Source of the DNA: Halobacterium hubeiense
GTDB taxonomy: Archaea > Halobacteriota > Halobacteria > Halobacteriales > Halobacteriaceae
Length of the DNA stretch: 64,000 bases
Assembly (NCBI RefSeq): GCF_001488575.1
Contig: NZ_LN831302.1
Span: 496,001 to 560,000, forward strand
Direction: 5' to 3'
Below, piece after piece: positions 26,723 to 36,012 of the stretch; positions within the stretch are counted from its first letter, which is position 1, and the number at the start of each line of letters is the position of its first letter. The notes below the pieces were generated by a model that worked only from the letters and a program-made list of their open reading frames with translations, was not told the origin of the DNA and made no database searches. The position numbers and the translations under genes are program-made.

Positions 26723-27961
26723 ATGGGAATAGATTACAGCGACCTCCACGACCCGAACGCGGAGTACACGATGCGCGAGCTCTCCGCGGAGACGATGGGC
26801 GCCGACCGCGAGCGGCCCGCGCCCCGCGACCTCGAAATCACGGACGTCCAGACGACGATGGTCGACGGGAACTTCCCGTGGACGCTCGTCCGCGTCTACA
26901 CGGACGCGGGCGTCGTCGGCACCGGCGAAGCCTACTGGGGCGCCGGCGTCCCCGAGCTCATCGAGCGGATGAAGCCGTTCGTCATCGGCGAGAACCCGCT
27001 GGACATCGACCGGCTCTTCGAGCACCTCGTCCAGAAGATGAGCGGCGAGGGCTCCGTCGAGGGCGTCACCGTCACCGCGATTTCCGGCATCGAAATCGCG
27101 CTCCACGACCTCGCCGGGAAAGTGCTGGACGTCCCCGCCTACCAGCTGCTCGGCGGGAAGTACCGCGACGACGTGCGCGTCTACTGTGACTGCCACACCG
27201 AGGCCGAGGCCGACCCCGAGGCGTGCGCCGACGAGGCCGAGCGCGTCGTCGAGGAACTGGGCTACGACGCCCTCAAGTTCGACCTCGACGTCCCCTCCGG
27301 CCACGAGAAGGACCGCGCGAACCGCCACCTCCGCCCGGGCGAGATTCGCCACAAGGCCGAAATCGTCGAGCGGGTCACCGAGCGCGTGAAAGACCGCGCG
27401 GACGTCGCCTTCGACTGCCACTGGACGTTCTCCGGCGGCTCCGCGAAGCGCCTCGCCAGCGAGCTCGAGGAGTACGACGTGTGGTGGCTCGAAGACCCCG
27501 TGCCGCCGGAGAACCTCGAAGTGCAGGAGGAGGTCACGAAGTCCACGACGACGCCCATCGCGGTCGGCGAGAACCGCTACCGCGTCACCGAGGAGCGCCG
27601 CCTCATCGAGAATCAGGCCGTGGACATCGTCGCGCCCGACCTCCCGAAGGTCGGCGGGATGCGCGAGACCCAGAAGATTGCGGACGTCGCGAACCAGTAC
27701 TACGTCCCGGTCGCGATGCACAACGTCTCCTCGCCGGTCGCGACGATGGCGAGCGCGCACGTCGGCGCCGCCATCCCGAACAGCCTCGCCGTCGAGTACC
27801 ACTCCTACGAACTCGACTGGTGGAGCGACCTCGTCGAGGAGGACGTCATCGAGGACGGCTCCATCACCGTCCCCGAGAAGCCCGGCCTCGGCCTCACCCT
27901 CGACATGGACGCCGTCGAGGAGCACATGGTCGACGGCGAGACGCTGTTCGACGAAGCGTAG
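26723..27961 (+). CDS. gad: D-gluconate dehydratase, enolase superfamily
   Basis: A 412-residue mandelate racemase/muconate lactonising-type enzyme that dehydrates gluconate to 2-keto-3-deoxygluconate, the step between glucose dehydrogenase and the aldolase. Long stretches match the Haloferax gluconate dehydratase as I remember it, for example TDVQTTMVDGNFPWTLVRVY and SGGSAKRLASEL. Metal ligands lie in FDCHWTF, WWLEDPVPPEN and VGENRY, and the later His is in AMHNVSSP. A TATA-like AGATTTAC about 30 bases before ATG 26723 lies inside the 3' end of kdgA, so it may have its own promoter. Its stop codon is embedded in a palindrome. Confidence 0.9.
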   Translation: MGIDYSDLHDPNAEYTMRELSAETMGADRERPAPRDLEITDVQTTMVDGNFPWTLVRVYTDAGVVGTGEAYWGAGVPELIERMKPFVIGENPLDIDRLFEHLVQKMSGEGSVEGVTVTAISGIEIALHDLAGKVLDVPAYQLLGGKYRDDVRVYCDCHTEAEADPEACADEAERVVEELGYDALKFDLDVPSGHEKDRANRHLRPGEIRHKAEIVERVTERVKDRADVAFDCHWTFSGGSAKRLASELEEYDVWWLEDPVPPENLEVQEEVTKSTTTPIAVGENRYRVTEERRLIENQAVDIVAPDLPKVGGMRETQKIADVANQYYVPVAMHNVSSPVATMASAHVGAAIPNSLAVEYHSYELDWWSDLVEEDVIEDGSITVPEKPGLGLTLDMDAVEEHMVDGETLFDEA

Positions 27962-28100
27962 CTTCGTCGTGCTCGACAGACGAGCGTAGCGAGCCTGTCG
28001 GCGTTCGACCCCAGCGGGGTCGAGCGAGTGAGTCGCAGCGCGAACGCAGTGAGCGACCGTCTCACTACGTTCGACGAAGCGTGAGCTTCATCGAGCACGC
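27949..28100. repeat. Palindrome cluster and partial repeat at the 3' end of gad
   Basis: A perfect inverted repeat with 9-base arms (27949-27957 and 27961-27969) surrounds the gad stop codon. Further hairpins follow, including CGACCCC pairing with GGGGTCG. Near 28068-28095 the sequence GTTCGACGAAGCGTGAGCTT closely repeats the last gad codons and stop region. There is no gene in the 178-base gap. A terminator role is likely, and the repeat suggests local duplication. Confidence 0.5.
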
Positions 28101-28139
28101 CGAGCAAATATCGGCAGCGCCGTCTCTCGTTCTGTCGCG

Positions 28140-28910
28140 TCACTCCGCAATCGTCACGGGTTCGAGGCCGCGTTCGACAAGTTCCGCTTCGATGCCGTCG
28201 ATTCGCGGAGCGATTGCATCGGGGTCGTGGCTGTCGGTGCCGACGGTGACCTCGACGCCGCGGTCGGCGAGCGTGTCGAGGAACGCGGGCGCGGGATGGA
28301 ACTCGCCGTAGTCCCCGAGCAGGCGGCCGGCGTTGATTTCGGGGACGGTGCGCGAGCGTGCGAACGCGTCGGCGACGCGCTCGTAGTGGTCGTCGGTGGC
28401 GAGCCCGCGGAGGTGGCGGTTGCGCTCGACGAGGTCGGGGTGGGCGGCGATTTCGAACAGCTCGGCGTCGGCGAGCGCGACGAGCTTCTCGAAGTAGCGG
28501 TCGACCAGCTCGCGGCGGGTCGCCGCCGAGAGGTCGGCGAAGTGCGACTCGAAGTGGACGTTCACGCCGTCGAGGTCGTGGACGCTGCCGACGGCGTAGT
28601 CGAAGTCGGCGTCGTCGAGGAACGCCGCGACCTCGGCCTCGTGGTCGGGGTGGTAGTCCATCTCGACGGCGTCGAACACCTCGACGGCCGCGTCCTCGCG
28701 GGCGTCGGCGATGGCTTCCCGGCGGCGCTCGTGCGTGATGTCGAGGTTGAACCCGAGCGCGCGGCGGTGGCGGCGGGCGTCGTCGGCGGGGAAGACGTTG
28801 CAGTGGTCGGCGATGCCGACGCCGTCGAGCCCGGCGGCTTCGGCGGCCTCCACCATGCGTCGGAGGAAGTCCCCGTCCGAGTAGTTCGAGTGGACGTGGT
28901 AGTCGTACAC
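28140..28910 (-). CDS. PHP-domain phosphoesterase
   Basis: A 256-residue PHP (polymerase and histidinol phosphatase) domain protein. The metal motif YDYHVHSNYSDGD gives His5 and His7, followed by GIADHCN (His36), a Glu in DAVEMDYHP, SVHDLD, AAHPDLV and TDSHDP near the end: all the expected metal-binding clusters in order. It is probably a metal-dependent phosphoesterase; histidinol phosphatase is one possibility, but there is no histidine gene nearby. I chose the GTG at 28910 because a CTTAC box near 28941 fits leaderless initiation there; an earlier GTG at 28937 would add nine residues. Confidence 0.82.
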   Translation of the reverse strand: MYDYHVHSNYSDGDFLRRMVEAAEAAGLDGVGIADHCNVFPADDARRHRRALGFNLDITHERRREAIADAREDAAVEVFDAVEMDYHPDHEAEVAAFLDDADFDYAVGSVHDLDGVNVHFESHFADLSAATRRELVDRYFEKLVALADAELFEIAAHPDLVERNRHLRGLATDDHYERVADAFARSRTVPEINAGRLLGDYGEFHPAPAFLDTLADRGVEVTVGTDSHDPDAIAPRIDGIEAELVERGLEPVTIAE

Positions 28911-29002
28911 ACCTCTCGTTGTGTCCGCCCGTGACACGTAAGTTGCGGACGCGTGCGACTACTCCACAGGGTTCGGTCGTCCCGGCGAGCCCCGCGTCGC
29001 AG

Positions 29003-29770
29003 TCACTCCTCGACGGTTCGGTCGCGCACGACGAGCACGGGCGCGACCGCGCCCTCCGCGACGCGCTCGGTCTCGTCGCCGAACAGCGCCGCGAACAGCG
29101 ACTCGCCGCCCGCGCCCATGACGATGATGTCGAACTCGCCGGAGCGCTCGACGATGCTGCGGATGGGGTACTCCGAGGCGGTGACTTCGGTGGTCACCTG
29201 GTCGGCGGGGAGCCCGCGGTCGGCGAGCGTCTCGCGGACGTACGCGACGGCCTCGTCGGCGTCGAAGTCGCCGCTTGGCTCCGCGATGCCCCAGAGCGTG
29301 ACGGTGCCTTCGGTGCCGACGAGCAGGGTGGCGACGAGGTCCGCGAGCCGGTCGGCGTCGACGGTGCCCCGAACCGGGACGACGACGTCGTGGATTTCGC
29401 CGACGGGGTTCGGGAGGAGGACGGCGGTCGCGCCGACGTCTTCGGCGACGCGCTCGACGGTCTGGTCGCGGTCGTGCGTGAACGCGACCCGGGTCTGGAC
29501 GTCGCGGCCAGCGGCGCGGAACGTCTCCGCGAGGTCCTCGACGGCCTCCTGCGCGCGGTCCTCGAACTGCATGCTCGCCTGCTCGGTCGGCGTCTGCTCG
29601 GGGAGGACGTGATAGCCCAGCACGACGACGTTCGCGGGCGCGAGGAACGCCGCCAGCGACTCCGAGATGGACTCGCCCTCAAGCACTTGCACGGGCACGA
29701 GCACGCGCGGCGGCTCGCGGACGTGCAGCGATTCGTCGTCGGTCGTGAGCGCGGGTTCGTCGTCCGTCAT
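29003..29770 (-). CDS. Universal stress protein paired with an APC transporter
   Basis: A 255-residue protein with two UspA-like alpha/beta halves: the first begins RVLVPVQVLEGES, the second ends in DIIVMGAGGESLFAALFGDETERVAEGAVAPVLVVRD, with the Gly-x-Gly nucleotide-binding loop. Its ATG overlaps the transporter's stop (TGATG), so the two are translated together. In haloarchaea, fused or adjacent Usp domains often accompany APC-type cation/amino acid transporters and are thought to regulate them by binding nucleotide. That function is inference from context. Confidence 0.85.
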   Translation of the reverse strand: MTDDEPALTTDDESLHVREPPRVLVPVQVLEGESISESLAAFLAPANVVVLGYHVLPEQTPTEQASMQFEDRAQEAVEDLAETFRAAGRDVQTRVAFTHDRDQTVERVAEDVGATAVLLPNPVGEIHDVVVPVRGTVDADRLADLVATLLVGTEGTVTLWGIAEPSGDFDADEAVAYVRETLADRGLPADQVTTEVTASEYPIRSIVERSGEFDIIVMGAGGESLFAALFGDETERVAEGAVAPVLVVRDRTVEE

Positions 29771-31197
29771 CAGAGGACCCCCTTGAGTCGCACGTCGCTG
29801 GCGTAGTACTTGTACCACCCGGCGGCCGCGGCCATGATGGCGAGCCCGATTACCTGGGAGGCGCGCTGCATGAACCCGATGAGGCCGAAGCTCGCGACCG
29901 CGCCGACGCCCGCGACCAGCCAGTAGGCAGGCACGCGGAAGTCCGGATCGTACCACTCGGGTTCGTCCCGCCGCATCGAAATCAGCGCGACGCACATCAG
30001 CCCGTACATCACGAGGTGGAGGAACGACGCCACCTCCGCGAGTACCTCGACCTCGCCGAGCGCCACGAGCACAAGCACGGGGCCGCCGGCCATCGCGAGC
30101 GCGACGTGGGGCGTGCCGTACTTGAGGTTGAGACGGCTCGCATACTGCGGGACGAGCGCGTCCTTGCTGATTGCGAACACCGCCCGCGAGGTGGAGAGAA
30201 TCGACGCGTTCGCGCTGGAGACCGTCGCCAGGAGGCCGGCGACGAGGATGGCGAGCGCGCCCGCGTCGCCGAAGTACGCCCGCGCGACCTCGACGATGGC
30301 GGTCTCGCCGAACCGCGACAGCGGCCCGCTACCGAACGCGCTCGTCGCCACGAAGATGGTCGAGACGTAGAGGACGCCGACGATGACCACGGAGCCGACC
30401 ATCGCCAGCGGGAGGTTCCGTCCGGGGTCTTTGATGTCGCCGGCGACGGTGGCGACCTGCGCGAACCCCAGGTAGGAGGTGAACACCAGCGCCGCGGTCG
30501 TGAACATCGGCATCGGGCCGAACGGCATGAACGTCTCGGGCGTGCTCGCGGTCCCGAACACGCCGAGGGCGTCGAGGCCGCCGTACCCGAGGAAGAGCAC
30601 GAGAATCGTCAACAGCAGGCCGACGACGTAGTTCTGGAGCTTCGCGGCGTTCTCCGTCCCGAAGAGGTTCAGCGCCGTGAGCGCCACGCCGAACACCAGC
30701 GCCAGCGGCACGACCACGGGGATGTTCCCGACGGGGACGCCGGCCTCCAGCAGCAGGGCGGCGGCGTAGTTCCCGAACCCGACGAGGTAGAACGCGGTCG
30801 CGAACACGAGCCCGAGCCAGATGCTGATGCCGACGACGGCGCCGGGGAGCGCGCCCAGCGCCCGCGAGATGAAGTAGTAGCCGCCGCCGGATTTCGGCAT
30901 CGCGGTCGCCAGCTCGGAGGCCGGCAGCGCGACGAGCAACGCGATGACCGCGCCGATGGCGAACGACCCCGCGGCCGCGGGGCCGGCGTTGCCCGCGGCC
31001 AGCCCCGGGAACACGAAGATGCCCGCGCCAATCATCGTCCCGACGCCGATGGCGACGCCGCCCTTCAGGCCGATGGAGCGCTCCAGTTCCGTGCCCTCCT
31101 CGGTGACGGTCGTCTCGCCGTCCGCCGCGGTCGGCGGCGCCACCGCCTCCGGCGTCTCGCCCATCGCGTTCGTCCCGCTCTCGTCGGCCGTTCCCAT
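29770..31197 (-). CDS. APC-family amino acid permease
   Basis: A 475-residue membrane protein with about 12 spans. The first span carries the APC signature [14 protein letters not shown] (unwound helix 1), then [16 protein letters not shown] in helix 3; the cytoplasmic loop [14 protein letters not shown] is also characteristic. The first 38 residues are an acidic tail. It probably imports or exchanges an amino acid; substrate unknown. A TATA-like GCTTATTCC centred about 28 bases before ATG 31197 supports the start. It is first in a two-gene operon with the universal stress protein. Confidence 0.87.
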   Translation of the reverse strand: MGTADESGTNAMGETPEAVAPPTAADGETTVTEEGTELERSIGLKGGVAIGVGTMIGAGIFVFPGLAAGNAGPAAAGSFAIGAVIALLVALPASELATAMPKSGGGYYFISRALGALPGAVVGISIWLGLVFATAFYLVGFGNYAAALLLEAGVPVGNIPVVVPLALVFGVALTALNLFGTENAAKLQNYVVGLLLTILVLFLGYGGLDALGVFGTASTPETFMPFGPMPMFTTAALVFTSYLGFAQVATVAGDIKDPGRNLPLAMVGSVVIVGVLYVSTIFVATSAFGSGPLSRFGETAIVEVARAYFGDAGALAILVAGLLATVSSANASILSTSRAVFAISKDALVPQYASRLNLKYGTPHVALAMAGGPVLVLVALGEVEVLAEVASFLHLVMYGLMCVALISMRRDEPEWYDPDFRVPAYWLVAGVGAVASFGLIGFMQRASQVIGLAIMAAAAGWYKYYASDVRLKGVL

Positions 31198-31245
31198 ACC
31201 GGATTCCCGACACGAACCCGGAATAAGCTATCGGCCAGCTGGCAC

Positions 31246-31968
31246 CTACTCGCCGAGACTGGCTGACGTAATCTCGACGTGGCCGCGGTCGCCGTTCCAG
31301 ACGGTGTCGTACTCCAACTCGATTGGACGGGACATGTGTGGGCCGTCGGTGACGAAAGTCTCGAATTCCCCGCCCTCGCCGAGCACGTGGACGCCGTACT
31401 CCTCGTTGAGGGCTTCGAGTTCGTCCAGCGCCTCGCGGTCGAGCGTGCGGCCGAGCCACGACTCGTCGAGGCCGTAGGCCGCCACCTGCACGATGGTGAT
31501 TTCGAAGCCGGCGGCGAGCATCTCGTCGGCGAGGTCGCGGGGGTCCCGTTGCCACAGCGGCGCGAACACCTCGCAGCCGAGCCGCTCGGCCATCGCCTCG
31601 ATGCGGGAGGTCTGGTACTCACTCTCGACGGCGCCCGCGGTGACGCCCGCGAGGCCGCCGTTGAGGTCGTCCGCGAGGTCGGCGAGCGCGGCCTCCAGCG
31701 GTTCGAGTTCGGTGTCGCCCTGCTCGCCGGACTCGCTTCCGGCCGCCGCCTCGAAGTCCGCCGGTTCGACGTCCACGAGCGGGACGCCGATGCTCTCGGC
31801 GGCGAGGCTCGCGAGGCGGGTCGCGGGCACGTGGTACATGTACGAGTCGCCCTCGGGGTGGACGGTGACGAGCCGCGCGACGTCCAGACCCTCCTCGAGC
31901 GCGCGGTAGAGCGCCCACGAGGAGTCCTTGCCGCCCGAGAACAGGCTCACCCACTGGCCGTCAGTCAT
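31246..31968 (-). CDS. dph6: Diphthine-ammonia ligase Dph6
   Basis: A 240-residue PP-loop ATPase that amidates diphthine on elongation factor 2, the last step of diphthamide synthesis. The ATP loop SGGKDSSWAL is at 11-20. The EYQTSRIEAMAERLG segment, PLWQRDP and the C-terminal GEGGEFETFVTDGP are hallmarks of this family (MJ0570-like). The other diphthamide genes are not in the window. A GTATTTCAA box about 26 bases upstream fits the ATG at 31968. Residues 75-90 form a small acidic insertion (SGEQGDTELEP). Confidence 0.87.
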   Translation of the reverse strand: MTDGQWVSLFSGGKDSSWALYRALEEGLDVARLVTVHPEGDSYMYHVPATRLASLAAESIGVPLVDVEPADFEAAAGSESGEQGDTELEPLEAALADLADDLNGGLAGVTAGAVESEYQTSRIEAMAERLGCEVFAPLWQRDPRDLADEMLAAGFEITIVQVAAYGLDESWLGRTLDREALDELEALNEEYGVHVLGEGGEFETFVTDGPHMSRPIELEYDTVWNGDRGHVEITSASLGE

Positions 31969-32004
31969 ACGCGTGCTTGCACCGCGGCGTTGAAATACTC
32001 CACT

Positions 32005-33159
32005 CTATGGCTCCACGGGCTCCTCGCCGTCCTCGACGTCGACCTCGACGCCGCTCAACCGCGTCGCCACGCGGAGACCGACCACGCTGACGAGCACGCC
32101 CGCGACCACGAACGCCGCGAGCCGCTCCTCCGGCGAGAGCACGAACCCCTCGATGGCGAGCGCGCCGACCTCCGCCGCCGGCACGACGACGGAGTCGAGT
32201 TCGCCGGCCAGCTCCATGAAGTACGCCGAGAACCCGCGGACGACGAGCCCGACCGCGAGCACGCCGAACGGGAGGTTGAGGAACGACGTGCGCACCTCCT
32301 CGCGCCGGATGAACTCGTCGAACAGCCGGCCGGCGCTGGCCGCCAGCCCGCCCAGCGTCACCCACGGCACGCTGTAGTACGTGAACGCCATCGCGGTCAA
32401 CAAAAGCGGCGTCTCCGAGGGGAGGTCCGAGACGCCGAGCGCGCCCGCGAACACCCCGACGAGCGCGAGCCCGCCCGCGACGACGTACGTGACGATGGAG
32501 ACCCGTCCGGAGTAGAGCGCGTCCCGCGCCTGCGCGGGGACCTCCGCGAGGTAGTTCTCGATGCTCAGTCCCTTGTAGAGGACGAACAGGCCGATGACGG
32601 CGGTGATGGCGGCGACCGCGACCGCGAGGCTACCGGTCACCATCAGCAGCGCCGGGAACACCAGCAGGACGATGCCCAGCGGCACCAGCACGGTCTGTCG
32701 GAGCTCCTCGTCGGCGAGGAACTGCTTGAGGAGGTAGTACGTGGATTCGAGGTCGCGGGCCTGCCGGACGACCACGCGGTCGACGGCGTCCACCTGGAGG
32801 CGGCTCTCCACGATGGGGACGACGCGCTCGTCCTCGGCGCTGTCGATGACGACGACCGCCGAGTCCGGCTCGTAGCGCTCGATGAGGTCGTCCAGCTGCT
32901 CGGCGACCGAGCGGTCCGCGGAGACGCCGTCCCCGCTCCCGGAGATGGCGGCGACGACCGCGTCGTCCTCGCCGTCGCGGAGGTCGCGGGTGACGCGGAG
33001 GGCCTCCAACAGGGTGTTCACCGCGGAGTCCTCGGGGTCGGCGATGCCCATCTCCACCACCAGCGACTGCACGGCCTCCCAACCGGCGACCGGCGTCTGC
33101 AGCCCGGTCTGTCGGGGGATGTCCCCGGTCCGGTCCACGCAGACGACCAGCGTGCGCAT
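32005..33159 (-). CDS. DUF373 family membrane protein
   Basis: A 384-residue archaeal protein. The first 140 residues form a soluble alpha/beta domain (MRTLVVCVDRTGDI, then VVAAISGSGDG and DSAVVVIDSAEDERVVPIVESRL) with Asp-rich loops. About seven membrane spans follow from residue 155, and the protein ends in an acidic tail. The family is widespread in Euryarchaeota, of unknown function; the soluble part looks like a phosphohydrolase or nucleotide-binding fold. A TTTTTATCA box about 30 bases before ATG 33159 fits a leaderless transcript. Confidence 0.82.
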   Translation of the reverse strand: MRTLVVCVDRTGDIPRQTGLQTPVAGWEAVQSLVVEMGIADPEDSAVNTLLEALRVTRDLRDGEDDAVVAAISGSGDGVSADRSVAEQLDDLIERYEPDSAVVVIDSAEDERVVPIVESRLQVDAVDRVVVRQARDLESTYYLLKQFLADEELRQTVLVPLGIVLLVFPALLMVTGSLAVAVAAITAVIGLFVLYKGLSIENYLAEVPAQARDALYSGRVSIVTYVVAGGLALVGVFAGALGVSDLPSETPLLLTAMAFTYYSVPWVTLGGLAASAGRLFDEFIRREEVRTSFLNLPFGVLAVGLVVRGFSAYFMELAGELDSVVVPAAEVGALAIEGFVLSPEERLAAFVVAGVLVSVVGLRVATRLSGVEVDVEDGEEPVEP

Positions 33160-33207
33160 CTGTCGTCCACAGCGTCACGCTGCCGTGATAAAAACCCCGC
33201 GCTCGGG

Positions 33208-34206
33208 TCACCGGAGTTCGACGTTCGTCCCGTCGCCGTCGCCGACTGCGTCGGCCAGCCCCGCGCCGAGCGCGTACGCCGCGCCGACGGCCGTCCGCCG
33301 CATCCGCACGAACATCCCGCGCGGCGGCTCGAACTCCCGGACCGCGACCTCGTGGCCGAGTTCGGCTTCGAGGTAGGCTTCGGCGGCGTCCCGCGTTCCG
33401 AGGTCGTCCACGAGGTCGCGCTCGTGGGCGTCCCGGCCGACGTAGACGCGGGCTTCCGTGTCCCGAATCTGCTCGCGGGAGAGGTCCCGCCCCTCGGCGA
33501 CGCGCTCGACGAACGACTCGTAGAAGTCGTCGACGAGCCCCTGGAGGTAGCGGCGGTCGTCCTCGCGCATCTCCCGCAGGGGGTTGCCGGCGTCCTTGTA
33601 CTCGCCGGCGACGAAGCGCTCGTAGTCGACGCCGAGGTCGTCCGCGAGCGCCGAGGCGTTCAGCGTCGACCCGCGCACGCCGATGCTACCGACGAGGCTG
33701 TTCTCGCGGGCGACCACGTGGTCGCAGGCGCTGGCAATCCAGTAGCCGCCGCTCGCGCAGACGTCGGTGACGTACGCGACCGTCGGCCCGTCGAACTCCC
33801 GGACCGCGCGCCGGATGTCGTCGCTGGGCACGACCTCGCCGCCGGGCGTGTTCAGGCAAACGGCGAGCGCCTCCGTGTTGCTGTCCTCGTCCGCGCGCTC
33901 GATTTGCTCGACCACGGCGTCCGCGGGGACCTGTCGCGGGTCGGTCGGCAGCGACTCGCCGCCGTCCCGGGCTATCGGCCCCTCGACGCTGACTTCGGCG
34001 GTGTCGTACGCGCCGAACGCGGCTCCGGCGGCGTTGCCCGACAGCCGGAGGGACACCGCGCCGATCAGGAGCGTCAACACCACGCCGAGAATCGTGGGGC
34101 CGCCCGCCGGCACCCGCACGAACAACACCCAGCCGACGACGACGCCGACGAGCACGCCGAGTGCCAGCACGGTCAGCCGGCCGACTCGCTTGGGGAGCGT
34201 GTCCAT
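33208..34206 (-). CDS. Signal peptide peptidase SppA-like S49 serine protease
   Basis: A 332-residue protein with two N-terminal membrane spans (about 10-30 and 38-55) and a clp/crotonase-fold protease domain. The Ser-Lys dyad is visible: Ser152 in CASGGYWIAS and Lys204 in GEYKDAGNP. The NTPGGEV turn is at 119-125. It is the short archaeal/Bacillus-type SppA, which removes residual signal peptides in the membrane. A GAATTAC box about 28 bases upstream supports ATG 34206. Nothing near it suggests a specific substrate. Confidence 0.87.
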   Translation of the reverse strand: MDTLPKRVGRLTVLALGVLVGVVVGWVLFVRVPAGGPTILGVVLTLLIGAVSLRLSGNAAGAAFGAYDTAEVSVEGPIARDGGESLPTDPRQVPADAVVEQIERADEDSNTEALAVCLNTPGGEVVPSDDIRRAVREFDGPTVAYVTDVCASGGYWIASACDHVVARENSLVGSIGVRGSTLNASALADDLGVDYERFVAGEYKDAGNPLREMREDDRRYLQGLVDDFYESFVERVAEGRDLSREQIRDTEARVYVGRDAHERDLVDDLGTRDAAEAYLEAELGHEVAVREFEPPRGMFVRMRRTAVGAAYALGAGLADAVGDGDGTNVELR

Positions 34207-34319
34207 GGCTACGGCGTCGGCGGCCGGCCCCGTAATTCACGCGGCCGACCCGGCTCCGACGCCCGGGAGAGTGCCGCGGCTACGCGCCGGAAAATACGGA
34301 GAAATCAGCAGTAGACGGC

Positions 34320-35222
34320 TTAGAGGTGGCCGGACTTCTGGAGCTTGCGGAGGTCCTCGGTGTCGAGGGTCTCGCCCTCCTTGAACCGCTCGTAGATTTC
34401 CTCGGCTTCCTCGCGCGCTTCGGCCTGCTCGGCGGCGCGCTCGTCCTCGCGCTCCTCCTCTTCCTGCTTGTCCAGTTCGCGGAGGCGCTTCTGGACCTGC
34501 ACGAAGGCTTCGTGGTGGGCGTCGGCGGCCTCCTGCGCTTCCACGAACTTCTCGTGCATCTCGTCGGCCTCGTCACGGATGTCGTCGGCCTCGCGGTAGG
34601 CCTCGATCATCTCGTTGTGGTGCTCCTGAGCCTTGTCCGCCAGCTCCGTCACCTTCTCGTGGTGCTCGGAGGCTTCCGCGCGGACTTCCTCGGCCTCGTC
34701 GACGAGCTCTTCGAGGTCACCGGACGCGTCGAGTTTCTCCTTTCGGTCCTGGTACTCCTCGCGCTTCTGCTCGATTTTCTCGATGAGCTCGCGCTCGTCC
34801 TCGGTGGAGAGGACCTCGGTCTGCTGCTTGAACTCGAGCTGCTCGATTTCCTCCTTGAGCTCCTCGAGGTCCTTGCCCTCGTCGAGTTCGAGGTCCTGCT
34901 TGCGCTGCTCGACCTCGTCGAAGAGCTCGTTCGCCTCGGCGTTGAGCTCGTTGCGGACCTCCTTGTGTTCCTGGACGCGCTCGTTGAGCTCGTCGCGCTT
35001 CTCGCGGTGTTCCTGGGCCTCGTCGACCTTCTCGCGGGTTTTCGCGTTGAGTTCGTCGCGGTCGGAGGCGCGGGAACTGGCGAGCTGGTTCAGCTCGTTC
35101 CGGCGGTCGCGGAACTGGCCGGCGTTCTTGATGAGCTGACCCTTGGACTTCTCCTGAAGTTCCTCGTCAGTAATGAGTTCGTCTGCGCTCGATACTTCGA
35201 TAGTTTGTTCTTCCTCAGCCAT
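34320..35222 (-). CDS. Long coiled-coil protein (COG1340-like)
   Basis: A 300-residue protein that is almost wholly coiled coil, with heptad-spaced Leu/Ala and more than half charged residues (Glu, Lys, Arg, Asp). The start is MAEEEQTIEVSSADELITDEE, and a helix-breaking Gly lies near residue 168 (DASGDLEELVDEAEEV), suggesting a hairpin of two long helices. The ending KEGETLDTEDLRKLQKSGHL is the conserved tail of archaeal coiled-coil proteins of this group. Function unknown; an SMC-like or scaffold role is possible. It has a leader of about 130 bases if the TTTTAAG box at 35378-35384 is its promoter. Confidence 0.75.
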   Translation of the reverse strand: MAEEEQTIEVSSADELITDEELQEKSKGQLIKNAGQFRDRRNELNQLASSRASDRDELNAKTREKVDEAQEHREKRDELNERVQEHKEVRNELNAEANELFDEVEQRKQDLELDEGKDLEELKEEIEQLEFKQQTEVLSTEDERELIEKIEQKREEYQDRKEKLDASGDLEELVDEAEEVRAEASEHHEKVTELADKAQEHHNEMIEAYREADDIRDEADEMHEKFVEAQEAADAHHEAFVQVQKRLRELDKQEEEEREDERAAEQAEAREEAEEIYERFKEGETLDTEDLRKLQKSGHL

Positions 35223-35524
35223 TGTTCAAACCTCGATGCCATACCCGCTGGGCGTTCGCGACAGCCGTCGCTCGGAGCGTGTTACTTCCCGGTCGGAAGG
35301 AGAACGTCCTGTCATTCTCTCGGGCTGTGCACGAACGCACGCAGCGTTCTGGTAACGGGTACTACTCCGCCACGCCACTTAAAATTTCCGACGGCGCGTC
35401 GCGTGCAAGCAGTTGTCAGACCCCGTTCATCGGGTGATAACGGCTCACACGACGCCCGGGGGAATTACTTAAACTCCGGGCGCAGAACGCCGCACACAAG
35501 TGCGGCTACCGGCAACCCCGGCGC
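35223..35524. promoter_or_regulatory. Divergent 302-base intergenic region with two promoters
   Basis: No gene seen. A minus-strand TTTTAAG box (35378-35384) would serve the coiled-coil gene with a leader near 130 bases, unusually long for this window. A plus-strand ACTTAAAC box (35467-35474) serves the DUF371 gene. The short DUF371 leader contains CCGCAC and GTGCGG arms (35490-35495 and 35500-35505) that can form a hairpin just before its start codon. Confidence 0.5.
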
Positions 35525-35938
35525 ATGGAAGAAGTCGTGCGGGCGACCGGCCACGAACACATCACGGCCGAACACGCGTCCACGCTGGAACTGACGACCG
35601 ACGACTACCTCACGCCCGCCGGCGACTGCATCCTCGGCATCGAGGCCGACAAGGCCGCCGCGGACTTCGACCGCGAGTTCGTCGCCGCCTGCCGGGACGC
35701 GGACGCCACGATTACGCTCGTCCTCGAAGCCGACGGCCACCGCGCGGAAGTCACCGGCTCCGGCCACCCCGACCTCGAATACACCAACGACCGCAGCATC
35801 GTCGGCCGCACGAGCACGTACGTGGATGACCGCACTATCTTCGTGGACGCCGACAAGGCCGCCGCCGACCTCGACCGCGACCTCGTCGCCGCGCTCGCGG
35901 ACGGCGCCGACCTCACCGCGACGCTGCGCGTCGAGTAG
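35525..35938 (+). CDS. DUF371 domain protein
   Basis: A 137-residue archaeal protein. It opens VVRATGHEHITAEHASTLELTTDDYLTPAGDCILGIEADKAAADF, the DUF371 signature, and a second VDADKAAADLDRDLV repeats the ADKAA motif in its latter half. The fold is predicted mixed alpha/beta. Function is unknown; the family is widespread in archaea as a single-domain protein. No operon partner: the next gene has its own promoter 75 bases later. Confidence 0.85.
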   Translation: MEEVVRATGHEHITAEHASTLELTTDDYLTPAGDCILGIEADKAAADFDREFVAACRDADATITLVLEADGHRAEVTGSGHPDLEYTNDRSIVGRTSTYVDDRTIFVDADKAAADLDRDLVAALADGADLTATLRVE

Positions 35939-36012
35939 CCCGCCACCCGTCCTGGGGTTTGTGTTGCTCGCGCCTGCACCGGATTTATGTGACTTCGACA
36001 GCGAGCCCCGAT

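Noticed and set aside
27962-28139. CRISPR-like repeats downstream of gad
   Set aside because: The repeats are palindromes and one partial duplication with no regular spacers, so not an array.
31279-34314. Plus-strand frame of 1,011 codons opposite Dph6, DUF373 and SppA
   Set aside because: Antisense shadow: biased Arg/His/Asp composition and no motif, while the minus strand has three clear genes.
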